The translations under genes were made by a program, and so were the position numbers. Below are positions 36,462 to 45,973 of a stretch of DNA of 59,242 bases, piece after piece. The number at the start of each line of letters is the position of its first letter. The stretch's first letter is position 1. Below the pieces are notes generated by a model. It did not search any database and was not told the origin of the DNA. It saw only the letters and a list, made by a program, of their open reading frames with translations. Source of the stretch: Bryobacterales bacterium (GTDB taxonomy: Bacteria; Acidobacteriota; Terriglobia; Bryobacterales; Bryobacteraceae); contig JADLDI010000155.1 of NCBI GenBank assembly GCA_020846745.1, positions 1-59,242 of the forward strand, in the 5' to 3' direction.

Positions 36462-37535
36462 TCAAATCTGAAGTTGCAGGCCGACGCCGATCTGCCATGA
36501 GTCGGGTTTGCCGCGGTTGTAATCAACGTTACGGAAGAAGGTCATCACGCGCGCGTTGAATTGCTTGATCAGATAGTTGACGTTGACCTCGGTCGTCTTC
36601 TGGCTGTAGCTGGGTAAGGCGCTGCGAGTAAAGTTAGCCTGGGAATATTTGCCGAGAAGTTGAATCTTGCCCGGGCCAACTGCCTTTGGGAAGATGTAAG
36701 CGGCCAAGCCGTAACCGCCCTGGCTCTTGCCGTAATTGGCGTCGTATCCGCCGAGGCCATTGTAATTGGCGTATTCACCTTCGAACGTAATAACGCCTTT
36801 GCTGTGGAAGTTTCGTTCGAGCAAAAAGTCTGCCGTGGTGGCTGTGTTACCCGCTTGAACCTGCGTCGCTCCACCCAGGGCGAGCAAGTTCTTATCGCCG
36901 TAGTAAGTAGCGTTCAAGTAGTATCCTTCCTCTTTATCCCAGAAATCGAGTTGGACCCGGAACGCGGAGATCACGTCCGGTTTGCCATTAGCCGATTTGC
37001 CGTCGAAGGCGCCGGCGGAAACCTTGACTTTGTTTTTGAGGAAATCGCCCCAGTACACCACGCCGTTGTCGCGGCCCTGGAAAACGAAGGGATGTCCGTT
37101 TTGAATCCCGTCCTGATACACGGCCCAGTGGTTGTTGTAGTAGGGTCCGGAGAGGTTAGCGCGGTCGCTGGGAGGCAGCAGGCGGCCTGCCCAAACGTTG
37201 AACTTCGGTGAGAACTCGAAGCGGCCTACCGCATCGAGCACGTTTATACGGTTATCCGCGCCGTTGTACTCGGTATTGAACATGAATTTGATCTTGTCCG
37301 TTACTGAGCCGTTGACGTAAAGGCGGACGCTTTCCAGTGAGAATTTGTCCGTGGCAGCAGCCTTTTCGGTATCGGTATGCGCGAACCCAGTCCGCATCCC
37401 GGCGCCGACCGTTACTTTGCCGAGATCGATTTGCGCGAGCAGTGGCGCTGCCGCGACGATCAGACCCGCCACTGCGAGCCGAGTTGATCCAGGGAGGGCA
37501 GGCACACGTTTCCCTCCGCATGGTTTTTCCTTCAT
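36462..37535 (-). CDS. Outer-membrane porin heading the urea transport operon
   Basis: A 357-residue beta-barrel. A basic n-region and hydrophobic signal (LAVAGLIVAAAPLLAQ, cleaved near residue 35) precede strands that alternate hydrophobic and polar residues, such as SLESVRLYVNGSVTDKIKFM, FNVWAGRLLPPSDRANLSGP and KVKVSAGAFDG. The chain ends in QIGVGLQLQI, a membrane-strand signature. It resembles phosphate-selective/OprP-like or carbohydrate-selective porin folds. As the first gene of the operon before urtA it most likely lets urea through the outer membrane; this is inferred from position. GAGG lies just before ATG 37535. Confidence 0.8.
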   Translation of the reverse strand: MKEKPCGGKRVPALPGSTRLAVAGLIVAAAPLLAQIDLGKVTVGAGMRTGFAHTDTEKAAATDKFSLESVRLYVNGSVTDKIKFMFNTEYNGADNRINVLDAVGRFEFSPKFNVWAGRLLPPSDRANLSGPYYNNHWAVYQDGIQNGHPFVFQGRDNGVVYWGDFLKNKVKVSAGAFDGKSANGKPDVISAFRVQLDFWDKEEGYYLNATYYGDKNLLALGGATQVQAGNTATTADFLLERNFHSKGVITFEGEYANYNGLGGYDANYGKSQGGYGLAAYIFPKAVGPGKIQLLGKYSQANFTRSALPSYSQKTTEVNVNYLIKQFNARVMTFFRNVDYNRGKPDSWQIGVGLQLQI

Positions 37536-37790
37536 TGATCCTCATTTCTGGCTGATGGCAGACACGTAAGGACGTTAAGGCCACGCCATGATCCCTTGCA
37601 GGTTGATTTCTGCGACTATTGGTGCCTGGACAAACGGAGCCAGAAGCAAACCGTTGCTTGCGCGGTAAGCGATCGCTCCACAACCGTGGGGAGCGTTCAG
37701 TTCGTAAGCGGGTGGTGTGTAAAACCCCTCTTATTCAAACTTTGTTGAAGTGTAACACTGCGACATCTTGTCTGTTGATCTGAAGTTTTG
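37536..37790. promoter_or_regulatory. Divergent control region between the urea-import and urease operons
   Basis: The 255 bases between the porin start (minus) and ureF (plus) must hold both promoters. A near-perfect palindrome AGTGT-A-ACACT lies at 37749-37759, about 30 bases before ureF, and could be an operator. I looked for a sigma-54 pattern (GG-N10-GC) and found no convincing match. No gene is seen here. Confidence 0.4.
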
Positions 37791-38462
37791 ATGAGGGCGC
37801 AAAGCAACTCTTATGAGCATTCGATTGCTGAAGCCGGGTACAATAAGCCGGTGCTTCTGGAACTGCTGCAGTTAGCGGACTCGGCCCTTCCCGTCGGTTC
37901 GGCGGCACATTCTTTGGGGCTCGAAACGCTTGCGGATGAAGGAACACTAACGCCTGCATCCGCGGCGGACTTCCTCCAGACATATGTGGGTGAGAATGGA
38001 ACGTTGGAAGCGATATTCCTTCGCCGCGCATGCCGGCGTGAGGACTTATCCACGCTGAACGTGGAATATGAGGCCCGGCGCGTCGCGCGGGAGTCTCGTG
38101 AAGCAACACTGAGAATGGGGAAGCGGTTTGGGGAGTTGTTCACAGCGCTTACAAACGTCGCGCTGCCGGCGCGATTACATTATCCGATCGCATTTGGGGC
38201 GGCCGCGGCGGCGCTCGATATTGATGAACAGAGCGCAGCGCAGGCGTACCTGCAACAATCGGTGGCAAGCCTTGTGTCGGCATGCCAGAGGCTGATGCCG
38301 CTCGGGCAGGTAGCGGCGAACCGAATTATATGGAATCTACGGCCCGCCATCAGGCAGGCAGTGTCGGATTCGGAAAGGTTGGAAAGCCGGTGCTTCTGTC
38401 CGCTGCCGGAGTTAGGCTCGATGCGGCACAGCCTCTTGGAAACGCGGCTGTTCATCAGTTGA
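37791..38462 (+). CDS. ureF: Urease accessory protein UreF
   Basis: A 223-residue all-helical accessory protein. Family sequence begins at LLELLQLADSALPVGSAAHSLGLETL and ends at CPLPELGSMRHSLLETRLFIS, which matches the UreF C-terminus that binds UreD. It forms the UreD-UreF-UreG complex that loads nickel and CO2 into urease. The start is uncertain: ATG 37791 gives an extra 20 residues, while GTG 37851 gives a 203-residue form that begins right at the conserved region. It is the first gene of the urease operon and overlaps ureD by 4 bases. Confidence 0.88.
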   Translation: MRAQSNSYEHSIAEAGYNKPVLLELLQLADSALPVGSAAHSLGLETLADEGTLTPASAADFLQTYVGENGTLEAIFLRRACRREDLSTLNVEYEARRVARESREATLRMGKRFGELFTALTNVALPARLHYPIAFGAAAAALDIDEQSAAQAYLQQSVASLVSACQRLMPLGQVAANRIIWNLRPAIRQAVSDSERLESRCFCPLPELGSMRHSLLETRLFIS

Positions 38463-39298
38463 ACGCCCGGCTGGAACTCCGTTTCGAGGCTGCTGAAAGA
38501 AAGACCGCTTTACGCGTGGCAGCGCAGCAGCCGCCTTGGCGCGTGGTGCGGGGTTTTCCTGATGCGCGCGGCGGCGTGCTGGTTCACCTACATAACGTGT
38601 CGGGCGGAATCTTGGCCGGGGATCAACTGACACTGGATATCGATGTCGGAGCGGGAGCGAAGGCGCAGGTGACATCCACCGGGGCGACACGGCTGTACAG
38701 GCACAGGCCGGGTTCGGAAGATTCGCGGCAGGTTATTACGATCCGTATCGATACCGGCGGCCTTTTGGAGTATCTCCCTGATGCCTTGATTCCCTACCGA
38801 GGTTCGCGGCATAACCAACGGACAGCGGTCATGTTGGCGAATGGAGCCACATTCTTCTGGTGGGAGATCCTGGCCCCGGGCCGGCAGGCCATGGGTGAGA
38901 CGTTCGCATTTGAACGTCTGAGCGTACAGACGGAAATTCGCACAGGGCGCGGTCCGGCGCTGTTAGAGAATTTCGTTCTCGAACCCGGAGTGCGTCCGCT
39001 AACCTCATTGGCGCGAATGGGCCGTTTTACGCATATGGCTACGTTAGTGGCGTTTCAAGTGGGACGGCCACAGAGTGACCTTCGCCAGTTAGAATCGGAA
39101 CTTAACGGGATGGCGGCGAGTGAATCCGTGCGGACCGGAGATTATTGGGGCGCCGGCGCACTGGCTTCCGACGGCGTGATGGTGCGCGGACTAAGTGAGT
39201 CGAGCCTCGAATTACCGGGCGGGCTCACACGGTTCTGGTCGGCCGCGCGTCAATTCCTGACCGGGGAGCCGGCAGTTCTCCCGAGAAAACTCAAGTAG
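38459..39298 (+). CDS. ureD: Urease accessory protein UreD
   Basis: A 279-residue UreD/UreH protein, the direct chaperone that binds apo-urease. Recognisable parts are LHNVSGGILAGDQLTLDIDVGAGAKAQVTSTGATRLYRH, LEYLPDALIPYRGSR and GAGALASDG. The start was set at TTG 38459, which overlaps the ureF stop (TTGA) and lies just before the first conserved strand (LNARLELRF). The frame is open further upstream to 38282, but that part is inside ureF. The TTG start with overlap implies translational coupling to ureF. Confidence 0.87.
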   Translation: MNARLELRFEAAERKTALRVAAQQPPWRVVRGFPDARGGVLVHLHNVSGGILAGDQLTLDIDVGAGAKAQVTSTGATRLYRHRPGSEDSRQVITIRIDTGGLLEYLPDALIPYRGSRHNQRTAVMLANGATFFWWEILAPGRQAMGETFAFERLSVQTEIRTGRGPALLENFVLEPGVRPLTSLARMGRFTHMATLVAFQVGRPQSDLRQLESELNGMAASESVRTGDYWGAGALASDGVMVRGLSESSLELPGGLTRFWSAARQFLTGEPAVLPRKLK

Positions 39299-39306
39299 GA
39301 GATCGA

Positions 39307-39609
39307 ATGCATTTAACGGCTCGCGAACAAGAGAGGCTGTTGATCTATGTCGCCGCGGACGTGGCGCGCAAGAGGCAGGGCCGCGGTCTGAAATTGAATT
39401 ACCCGGAAGCCATTGCGATTGTCACGGCCGAGATTCTGGAGTGGGCGCGCGACGGCAAGACTGTCGCGGAAATCATGACGTTGGGTACGAAGATTCTTAC
39501 GGCGCGCGACGTGATGCCGGGTATCGCTGAGATGATCCACGACGTGCAGGTAGAGGCGACATTTCCGGACGGCACAAAACTGGTGACCGTGCACGATCCG
39601 ATCCAGTGA
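39307..39609 (+). CDS. ureA: Urease gamma subunit UreA
   Basis: A full-length 100-residue gamma subunit. It opens with MHLTAREQERLLIYVAADVARKRQGRG and contains KLNYPEAIAIVTAEILEWARDG and the VQVEATFPDGTKLVTVHDPI ending, all near-invariant in the family. It forms the trimer of trimers with UreB and UreC in the cytoplasm. AGGAGA sits 4 bases before ATG, the best ribosome site of the operon. The spacing to ureD is 8 bases. Confidence 0.96.
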   Translation: MHLTAREQERLLIYVAADVARKRQGRGLKLNYPEAIAIVTAEILEWARDGKTVAEIMTLGTKILTARDVMPGIAEMIHDVQVEATFPDGTKLVTVHDPIQ

Positions 39610-39620
39610 GGAAGCGAACG

Positions 39621-39920
39621 ATGAAACCCGGGGAATATCTGCTGGCCGATGCGCCTGTTGAAGCAAACGTTGGGCGCCGCACGCAAACGGTGGTGGTGAA
39701 GCATACGGGTGACCGTCCGGTGCAGGTGGGCAGCCACTATCACTTCTTTGAAGTCAACAATGCGTTGGAGTTTGACCGGCCGGCGTCGCGCGGCATGCGG
39801 CTGAACGTGCCGGCCGGAACGTCTGTCCGATTTGAGCCGGGTGAAGAAAAGCAAGTCCAGTTAGTCGAGTTTGGCGGAGAGCGCAAGATCTTTGGCCACC
39901 AGGGGAAGGGGAATCAATGA
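39621..39920 (+). CDS. ureB: Urease beta subunit UreB
   Basis: A 99-residue beta subunit. MKPGEYLLADAPVEANVGR and GDRPVQVGSHYHFFEVN, followed by FDRPASRGMRLNVPAGTSVRFEPGE, are typical. ATG 39621 is preceded by GAGGAAG at 6 bases and matches the usual family N-terminus. A GTG at 39606 overlapping the ureA stop would add five residues and is less likely. The stop overlaps the ureC ATG by 4 bases. Confidence 0.95.
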   Translation: MKPGEYLLADAPVEANVGRRTQTVVVKHTGDRPVQVGSHYHFFEVNNALEFDRPASRGMRLNVPAGTSVRFEPGEEKQVQLVEFGGERKIFGHQGKGNQ

Positions 39921-41629
39921 GCCTGTCGATTCCACGCACTACTTATTCGGACTTATATGGACCAACGACAGGCGATCGCGTCAGGCTGGCCGATACGGAA
40001 CTGATCGTCGAAGTGGAAAAGGACTTCACTAGTTACGGCGACGAAATCACGTTCGGCGGTGGAAAAGTTATTCGCGATGGCATGGGCCAGAGTTCGCGGG
40101 CGACCCGTGCGGGCGGCGCGCTCGACCTGGTGATCACGAACGCACTGATCATCGACCACTGGGGCATCGTGAAAGGTGATATCGGCATTCGCGACGGGCG
40201 CATAGTGAAGGTCGGCAAGGCCGGCAATCCCGACACGATGGATGGGGTCGATCCCGAGTTAGTGGTTGGCGCGTCGACGGAGGTGATCGCCGGCGAAAAC
40301 CTGATCGTCACTGCGGGCGCGATCGATAGCCATATCCACTTCATCTCGCCGCAACAGGTTTACGAGGCGCTGTCGAACGGGATCACCACCATGATCGGCG
40401 GCGGCACCGGTCCGGCTACGGGGACGAACGCGACGACGTGTTCGCCGGGCGCATGGAATATCGCGCGGATGCTCGAAACGGCTGATGCGTGGCCCATGAA
40501 CTTCGGTTTTCTGGGGAAGGGAAATGCCGCTACGGCGGAACCGCTCGAAGAGCAGGTTCGCGCCGGAGCGTGCGGGTTGAAACTGCACGAAGATTGGGGC
40601 ACGACCCCGGCCGCGATCGACGCCTGCCTGGCCGCTGCCGACAAACTGGATGTGCAGGTGGCGATCCACACCGACACGATCAACGAGGCGGGATTCGTTG
40701 AGGATACGATTCGCGCCATCGCCGGGCGCACGATCCACACCTATCACACAGAAGGTGCGGGTGGCGGCCACGCGCCGGACATAATCAGCATTGCGGCGCT
40801 ACCGCATATTCTGCCGTCGTCCACCAATCCGACCCGGCCTTACACGGTAAATACCATTGCCGAGCATCTGGATATGCTGATGGTCTGCCACCATCTGAAT
40901 CCGATGGTGCCCGAGGATGTCGCGTTTGCTGAAAGCCGGATCAGGCCGGAGACGATCGCGGCGGAAGACATCCTGCACGACTTAGGCGTATTCAGCATGA
41001 TCTCGAGCGATTCGCAAGCCATGGGCCGCATTGGCGAAGTGGTGACGCGCACGTGGCAGACCGCGCACAAGATGAAGGTGCAGCGCGGCGCAATATCCGG
41101 AGATACGGCGCGAAACGATAACTCCCGGGTGAAGCGCTATGTTTCCAAGTACACCATCAACCCGGCAATCACGCATGGTATCGCGCGCGAAGTGGGTTCG
41201 ATCGAGCCGGGCAAACTGGCTGACCTCGTGCTTTGGAAGCCGTCCATGTTCGGCGTAAAGCCCGAAATCATCATCAAAGGCGGGTTTATCGCCTGGAGTG
41301 TGATGGGCGACGCGAACGCTTCCATTCCCACTCCGCAGCCGGTGCTGTACCGGCCGATGTTTGGGGCCTTTGGAGGTGCGACGGCTTCCACATCATTGAC
41401 CTTCGTGTCGAAACCGGCTGTCGAAAACGGTATCCAACATCTGATGAAGAAGCGGGCGGTGGCAGTATCGAACTGCCGGGCGATCGGCAAGAAGGATATG
41501 GTCCACAATGCGGCCACGCCGAAGATCGAAGTGGACCCCGAAACTTATGAAGTGCGCGCCGACGGCGAGTTGCTCACATGCGAGCCGGCACAAAGCCTGC
41601 CGCTGGCGCAGCGGTATTTCCTGTTCTGA
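39917..41629 (+). CDS. ureC: Urease alpha (catalytic) subunit UreC
   Basis: The 570-residue catalytic subunit, standard length. Nickel and active-site residues are present: His-x-His in GAIDSHIHFISP, the carbamylated Lys in GLKLHEDWG, His in VAIHTDTINEAG and HTYHTEGAGGGHAPD, the mobile flap His in MLMVCHHLN, and the Asp in ISSDSQAMGRIGE. It hydrolyses urea to ammonia and carbamate. The start overlaps ureB (ATGA). Nothing is missing, so the enzyme should be active once matured. Confidence 0.97.
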   Translation: MSLSIPRTTYSDLYGPTTGDRVRLADTELIVEVEKDFTSYGDEITFGGGKVIRDGMGQSSRATRAGGALDLVITNALIIDHWGIVKGDIGIRDGRIVKVGKAGNPDTMDGVDPELVVGASTEVIAGENLIVTAGAIDSHIHFISPQQVYEALSNGITTMIGGGTGPATGTNATTCSPGAWNIARMLETADAWPMNFGFLGKGNAATAEPLEEQVRAGACGLKLHEDWGTTPAAIDACLAAADKLDVQVAIHTDTINEAGFVEDTIRAIAGRTIHTYHTEGAGGGHAPDIISIAALPHILPSSTNPTRPYTVNTIAEHLDMLMVCHHLNPMVPEDVAFAESRIRPETIAAEDILHDLGVFSMISSDSQAMGRIGEVVTRTWQTAHKMKVQRGAISGDTARNDNSRVKRYVSKYTINPAITHGIAREVGSIEPGKLADLVLWKPSMFGVKPEIIIKGGFIAWSVMGDANASIPTPQPVLYRPMFGAFGGATASTSLTFVSKPAVENGIQHLMKKRAVAVSNCRAIGKKDMVHNAATPKIEVDPETYEVRADGELLTCEPAQSLPLAQRYFLF

Positions 41630-41642
41630 GGAGTTGTAACTG

Positions 41643-42350
41643 ATGAGAGCTTTCCGTGTCGGAATTGCGGGACCGGTGGGCAGCGGCAAGACCGCGCTGG
41701 TTGACCAGTTGAGCAGACGGCTGTGGCCGGCGGTTAATCTTGGCGTGGTCACCAACGACATCTACACGAAAGAAGACGCTGAGTTCCTGATGCGGCAGGG
41801 CACACTGCCCAACGATCGGATTCGCGGTGTCGAAACCGGCGGGTGCCCGCACGCCGCCATTCGCGAAGATGCGTCGATGAACCTGGAAGCGATCGACGAC
41901 CTGGAAGAGACGCACCCCGGATTGGAACTGGTGTTTGTCGAAAGCGGCGGAGATAACCTCGCCGCAATGTTCAGTCCGGAGCTTGTGGACACGTCGATCT
42001 ACGTGATCGATGTCTCCGGCGGCGACAAGATTCCGCGCAAAGGCGGTCCGGGCATCCGGCGCAGCGGTCTGCTGGTGATCAACAAGATCGACCTCGCGCC
42101 TCACGTCGGGGCGTCGTTGGAAGTGATGGACCGCGACACTCGCCGGATGCGCGGCGAGCACCCGTTCATCTTCACCAATATGAAAACCGGTGAGGGACTT
42201 AACAAAGTGGTCAACTGGCTAAACGCGCAGCGGGCCGCCGGTCTCACTGCCTCCGGTACACCCGCCCATGTTCCCCACTCGCACTCACATTCGCACGATG
42301 ACGAAGGTCACCACCACCCGCATCGCCAGTCTCCTGTCGCGCCGTTGTGA
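41643..42350 (+). CDS. ureG: Urease accessory GTPase UreG with His-rich C-terminal tail
   Basis: A 235-residue SIMIBI GTPase. The P-loop is GPVGSGKTALVDQL. The nickel-binding Cys-Pro-His lies in GGCPHAAIREDASMN. ESGGDNLAAMFSPELVD and the base-recognition NKIDLAPHVGA follow. The usual protein ends near residue 205; here about 30 more residues follow, with nine His in a 21-residue stretch (HSHSHSHDDEGHHHPH). Such His runs usually sit at the C-terminus of UreE or the N-terminus of some UreG proteins. No ureE gene is in the cluster. The tail may store nickel and replace UreE; this is inferred. GGAG lies 9 bases before ATG. Confidence 0.95.
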   Translation: MRAFRVGIAGPVGSGKTALVDQLSRRLWPAVNLGVVTNDIYTKEDAEFLMRQGTLPNDRIRGVETGGCPHAAIREDASMNLEAIDDLEETHPGLELVFVESGGDNLAAMFSPELVDTSIYVIDVSGGDKIPRKGGPGIRRSGLLVINKIDLAPHVGASLEVMDRDTRRMRGEHPFIFTNMKTGEGLNKVVNWLNAQRAAGLTASGTPAHVPHSHSHSHDDEGHHHPHRQSPVAPL

Positions 42351-42440
42351 TTGTCCTCGCCGCCAACGCCTGTTGCCCGATTCTCATCTAATGGCAAACC
42401 GCACGCGAGCAGGCAGGCGGCAGTAACGTTTGGGCGTACC

Positions 42441-44384
42441 ATGGCTACAAGAGGCATCTGTTTGTTCAAATCCGCTATCCTGCTCCTGGTTGTCTCATTC
42501 GCGTTTGCTGAGATCAACGTTGATCCTAAGTCCGGTGTGGCCGGTCTGGAACGCGCACGTGACGCGATTCGAAAGAAGGGCTCGCCCGATACGGTGGTCC
42601 TCCGGCCAGGGGACTATTTCATCGACCGCACGTTTGAACTCACCGCGGACGAGCCCGCCGGATCTACTTATCGCGCCCAAGGCAACGTGCGGCTGATCGG
42701 CGGAATCCGAATACGCGATTGGAAGCCGGTGCGCGATCAGGCGGTGCTCGATCGCTTGCCCGCCGCGGCGCGATTGCACGTGGTTGTGGCTGCGGTGGCG
42801 GACCTGGGCGATTTTTCGGCGCGGGGCTTCAGCCGCGAGCACAAGGCGGCGCATTCGGAACTGTTTGTGAACGGCCGCCGCATGACCGTGGCCCGCTGGC
42901 CGAACGAGGGTTTCACGCGGATTGGCGATGTTGCCGATACCAACCCGCAGGACGACGAGCATGGCCGGTTCATTGGCCGGCTGTCGTATGGATTCCGGTA
43001 TGAAGGCGACCGGCCCGGGACATGGAAACCCGACCCGAACCGGTGGGCGCACGGCTACTGGACCTGGGATTGGGCCGACAGCTACGAACGGATCGCCTCG
43101 CTGGACGCGGCGACCAAGACGGTCGTCACCGCGCCACCGCACGGGTTGTATGGGTTCCGCAAGAATCAGCGGTATTACTTTCTGAACGTTCTTGAAGAAC
43201 TGGATGCGCCGGGCGAGTATTATCTGGACGTGGCGGGTGGGAAGGTTTATTTTTATCCGCCGGCTTCGCTTCGCGGCGCGGAAGTGTTCCTTTCCAAGCT
43301 TGACCAACCCGTAATCCGGATGAAGAACGCATCGCGCATTCGCATTGAGGGCATCACGGTCGAAGCCGCGCGCGACTCCGGCATTCTGATCGAAGGCGGC
43401 GACTCAGTTACTGTCGCCAACTGCAAGATCCGGAACGTCGGCACTACCGGTGTCCTGATCGACGGCGGCAAGAATCATGCCGTGGAACGTACGGAAATCT
43501 CTTACACCGGCGATAGCGCCATCGAAGTTTCCGGCGGCGACCGCAAGACACTCACCGCGGCCAACCATCGCGTGGAAGACTGCGACCTGCATCACATGGG
43601 CGAATGGGTACGCACTTATAACCCGGCGGTGAAGATCGCGGGCGTCGGCATTCGCGCCGCCCACAACCATATTCATGACGCTCCGCATGCCGGCATTCTC
43701 ATGACGGGTAACGACCATACGATCGAGTTCAACAACATCCACCACTTAGCTCTTGAAACCGGCGATGTCGGCGCTATCTATATCGGCCGCGACTATACCG
43801 AGCGCGGCACCGTCATTCGCAATAACTACATTCACGAGTTAGGCGGCTTCGGCTTAGGTTCGATGGCCGTGTATCTCGACGATTGCGCCTCCGGCATCAC
43901 CGTTTACGGCAACATCTTTTACAAATTGAAATATGCCGCGTTTATTGGCGGCGGACGGGACAACAAGGTCGAGAACAACGTCTTTGTGGAAACTAACCCC
44001 GCCGTTCATGTGGACGCACGATGTATCGACAAGCGTCCGGTGTGGCGTAACATGACTTACAAGACCATGAAGCCGCGCGTCGAAGAAATGCGGATCACAA
44101 AGCCGCCGTATAGCACGCGCTATCCCGAGACGCTGAAGGTTCTTCCGTATCTCGAAAGGACCGACGGTGTGCCGCCCGAAGGGAACGTCATCCGCCGCAA
44201 CCTGTTCCAAGGCGTCGGCCTCGGCATTCGCAAAGAAGCCAAGCCATTCGTGACCGACGTGGGCGATAACGTCACCGTCACGGACAAGGACTTCTTCACA
44301 CCGGCTACGGGTGCGTTTAAGATCCCCGCCGGAGCGAAATTCGATGCGATCCCGGTGAACGACATCGGCATCCGGAAGCGCTAA
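42441..44384 (+). CDS. Secreted right-handed parallel beta-helix protein
   Basis: A 647-residue protein with a signal peptide (FKSAILLLVVSFAFA). Short Gly/Asn-rich rungs form the parallel beta-helix, repeating patterns such as RIRIEGITVEAARDSGILIEGG, NCKIRNVGTTGVLIDGG, NHIHDAPHAGILMTGNDHTIEFNNIHHL and NNYIHELGGFGLGSMAVYLDD. This fold is common in polysaccharide lyases, epimerases and surface adhesins, so it probably acts on a glycan outside the cell. ATG 42441 gives the signal peptide; the frame upstream to the ureG stop has no family sequence. It is not part of the urease function and probably has its own promoter in 42351-42440. Confidence 0.8.
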   Translation: MATRGICLFKSAILLLVVSFAFAEINVDPKSGVAGLERARDAIRKKGSPDTVVLRPGDYFIDRTFELTADEPAGSTYRAQGNVRLIGGIRIRDWKPVRDQAVLDRLPAAARLHVVVAAVADLGDFSARGFSREHKAAHSELFVNGRRMTVARWPNEGFTRIGDVADTNPQDDEHGRFIGRLSYGFRYEGDRPGTWKPDPNRWAHGYWTWDWADSYERIASLDAATKTVVTAPPHGLYGFRKNQRYYFLNVLEELDAPGEYYLDVAGGKVYFYPPASLRGAEVFLSKLDQPVIRMKNASRIRIEGITVEAARDSGILIEGGDSVTVANCKIRNVGTTGVLIDGGKNHAVERTEISYTGDSAIEVSGGDRKTLTAANHRVEDCDLHHMGEWVRTYNPAVKIAGVGIRAAHNHIHDAPHAGILMTGNDHTIEFNNIHHLALETGDVGAIYIGRDYTERGTVIRNNYIHELGGFGLGSMAVYLDDCASGITVYGNIFYKLKYAAFIGGGRDNKVENNVFVETNPAVHVDARCIDKRPVWRNMTYKTMKPRVEEMRITKPPYSTRYPETLKVLPYLERTDGVPPEGNVIRRNLFQGVGLGIRKEAKPFVTDVGDNVTVTDKDFFTPATGAFKIPAGAKFDAIPVNDIGIRKR

Positions 44385-44389
44385 AGCCG

Positions 44390-45946
44390 TTACCGTAGAG
44401 CGCGGCAAATGCCGCCCCGAACGCCTTTCGCCGCATCGCACAAACGGATGTCCGGCGCGTAGGGTGTGCACGGCTGCACCGCGCCCCAGCACTGTCCGCC
44501 GGGCGGCGGAACGTAATAGGGCACGTCGTGGCTCTGCCGCGGCGCCAATTCCGCGTGATAGAGTTGGATGGGTGCAGGCGCGGCCACACGGTCCCAACTG
44601 AGACTCTGGAAATTCAGTTTGAACATGCGGCGGTAGGCCTCTTCGTACACGGTTGCCTTGGCGATGAAGAGCACCATCGCGATAGCGGCGATCGCTGTTA
44701 CCGGCAACACGTAGCGGCGTCCCGGCCAAGCCACACCCCCGGCAGCCAGCCCGCACAGTGCCGCGACATAGCCGATGCCGAACCGGTAGTCCGGCGCGGC
44801 CACCAGCACATACGCCAACCCCAGCGCCGCCAAAACGAAGCCAAATGTCCAGATGCGCCGCGCGACGATCACCGCTATCGCGACCACCCAGGTGAGCGTT
44901 ATCGGCAGGTTTAAGTGCCGCCGCAACCATGCCCCCACCCAGTCCACCCGCAACAACTGCGGATCGGCCAGGTTCGGACCCTCCCATCGCGCCCAGTTCC
45001 GAACTTCCAGATGCTGCAAATAGGCAAATGCCCGCCCTACCGATGTGCTGGACTCAGTGCAGAGCAATTCCGATGGATACAGCGGACAACCCGACGAAAC
45101 ATAGTTCGCGGCGACAATCGGCGCCAGCAGCAAACCCCCAAATAACACCGCCAACGCATCGCGCGGCCTTAATCGCAGAGCGCTCAACGCAGCCACCGGC
45201 AAGGCCGATAACTTGATGCCCGATGCGGCGGCCGCAAGGAGCCACGCCGTCCGAGGCGGCGCAGCGCACATCAGCACGATCGCGATCGCAACGGCCAAGT
45301 TCGGCGACATCGAGACTTCAAACCGTTGCGCGAACCCCGCAAAGAAGAGGCACACCGAGTATCCCGCCAGGAAATAGGAATCGGTCCGCCGCGCCTCGCC
45401 CGCCGCCCAACGCGACAGCGCGCACGCGAAGTGATACACGGCCACAGCCATCAGCAGTCCGTTGAACACCGCGGCCGACCGCCCGTCCATCCACCCGTGG
45501 TCCAGTGCCGCCGGCGCGGCAATCCACGGGCTGGAAAATCCAAACCGGTAGTGGAACAGTGCTTGGCCCGGAACCGTACCGAAGCGTTCTAGCCACTCCG
45601 CCAGCGGGTAATGGTAGAGCCCCGTATCGAACAGCATCACCGGACCCGACGAGTTCCACGCACAGCCGGCAAGCGCCAGCAGCAGCGGGATCCATGCGGG
45701 GCGGGGAAGTGCCGGGCGCCTGCAGGCATAGGCGATGGCAGGCAGGGCAACGTACACGGCCGCGAAGTGCCAGAACGCGAGCGGCGTCCACAGCGAGATC
45801 GCCAGCAGCGGAGCGGGCAGCACAAGCAGTCCGAGAACGGCAGCGAATGCGAACGGCTCGTCCGTTTCTTCTCTTCCGATCAGGCTCGCGCCGGTCACCA
45901 CGCCCGCAACGAGCAGCCACAACCAGATAAGAAGGAGCAGGATCAC
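44390..45946 (-). CDS. Polytopic membrane protein, possibly LIC_10190 type
   Basis: A 518-residue protein with about 12-13 hydrophobic helices. Loop motifs are GPVMLFDTGLYHYPLAEWLERFGTVPGQALFHYRFGFSSPW, ANYVSSGCPLYPSELLC and the C-terminal PPPGGQCWGAVQPCTPYAPDIRLC. The Asp-Thr-Gly-Leu-Tyr-His-Tyr-Pro loop after helix 4-5 resembles the first loop of GT-C type glycosyltransferases, and the Cys-Trp ending recalls the LIC_10190 membrane family. I am fairly unsure of the family name, and function is unknown. It is convergent with the beta-helix gene (5-base gap) and follows the hydrolase gene by 27 bases. Confidence 0.6.
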   Translation of the reverse strand: MILLLLIWLWLLVAGVVTGASLIGREETDEPFAFAAVLGLLVLPAPLLAISLWTPLAFWHFAAVYVALPAIAYACRRPALPRPAWIPLLLALAGCAWNSSGPVMLFDTGLYHYPLAEWLERFGTVPGQALFHYRFGFSSPWIAAPAALDHGWMDGRSAAVFNGLLMAVAVYHFACALSRWAAGEARRTDSYFLAGYSVCLFFAGFAQRFEVSMSPNLAVAIAIVLMCAAPPRTAWLLAAAASGIKLSALPVAALSALRLRPRDALAVLFGGLLLAPIVAANYVSSGCPLYPSELLCTESSTSVGRAFAYLQHLEVRNWARWEGPNLADPQLLRVDWVGAWLRRHLNLPITLTWVVAIAVIVARRIWTFGFVLAALGLAYVLVAAPDYRFGIGYVAALCGLAAGGVAWPGRRYVLPVTAIAAIAMVLFIAKATVYEEAYRRMFKLNFQSLSWDRVAAPAPIQLYHAELAPRQSHDVPYYVPPPGGQCWGAVQPCTPYAPDIRLCDAAKGVRGGICRALR

Positions 45947-45973
45947 AGCGGGAAGGAAGGAGTATAGCGCTCC

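Noticed and set aside
37536..37790. Sigma-54 promoter for nitrogen control of the urease and urt operons
   Set aside because: The closest match has an 11-base gap between GG and GC rather than 10, so the pattern is not met.
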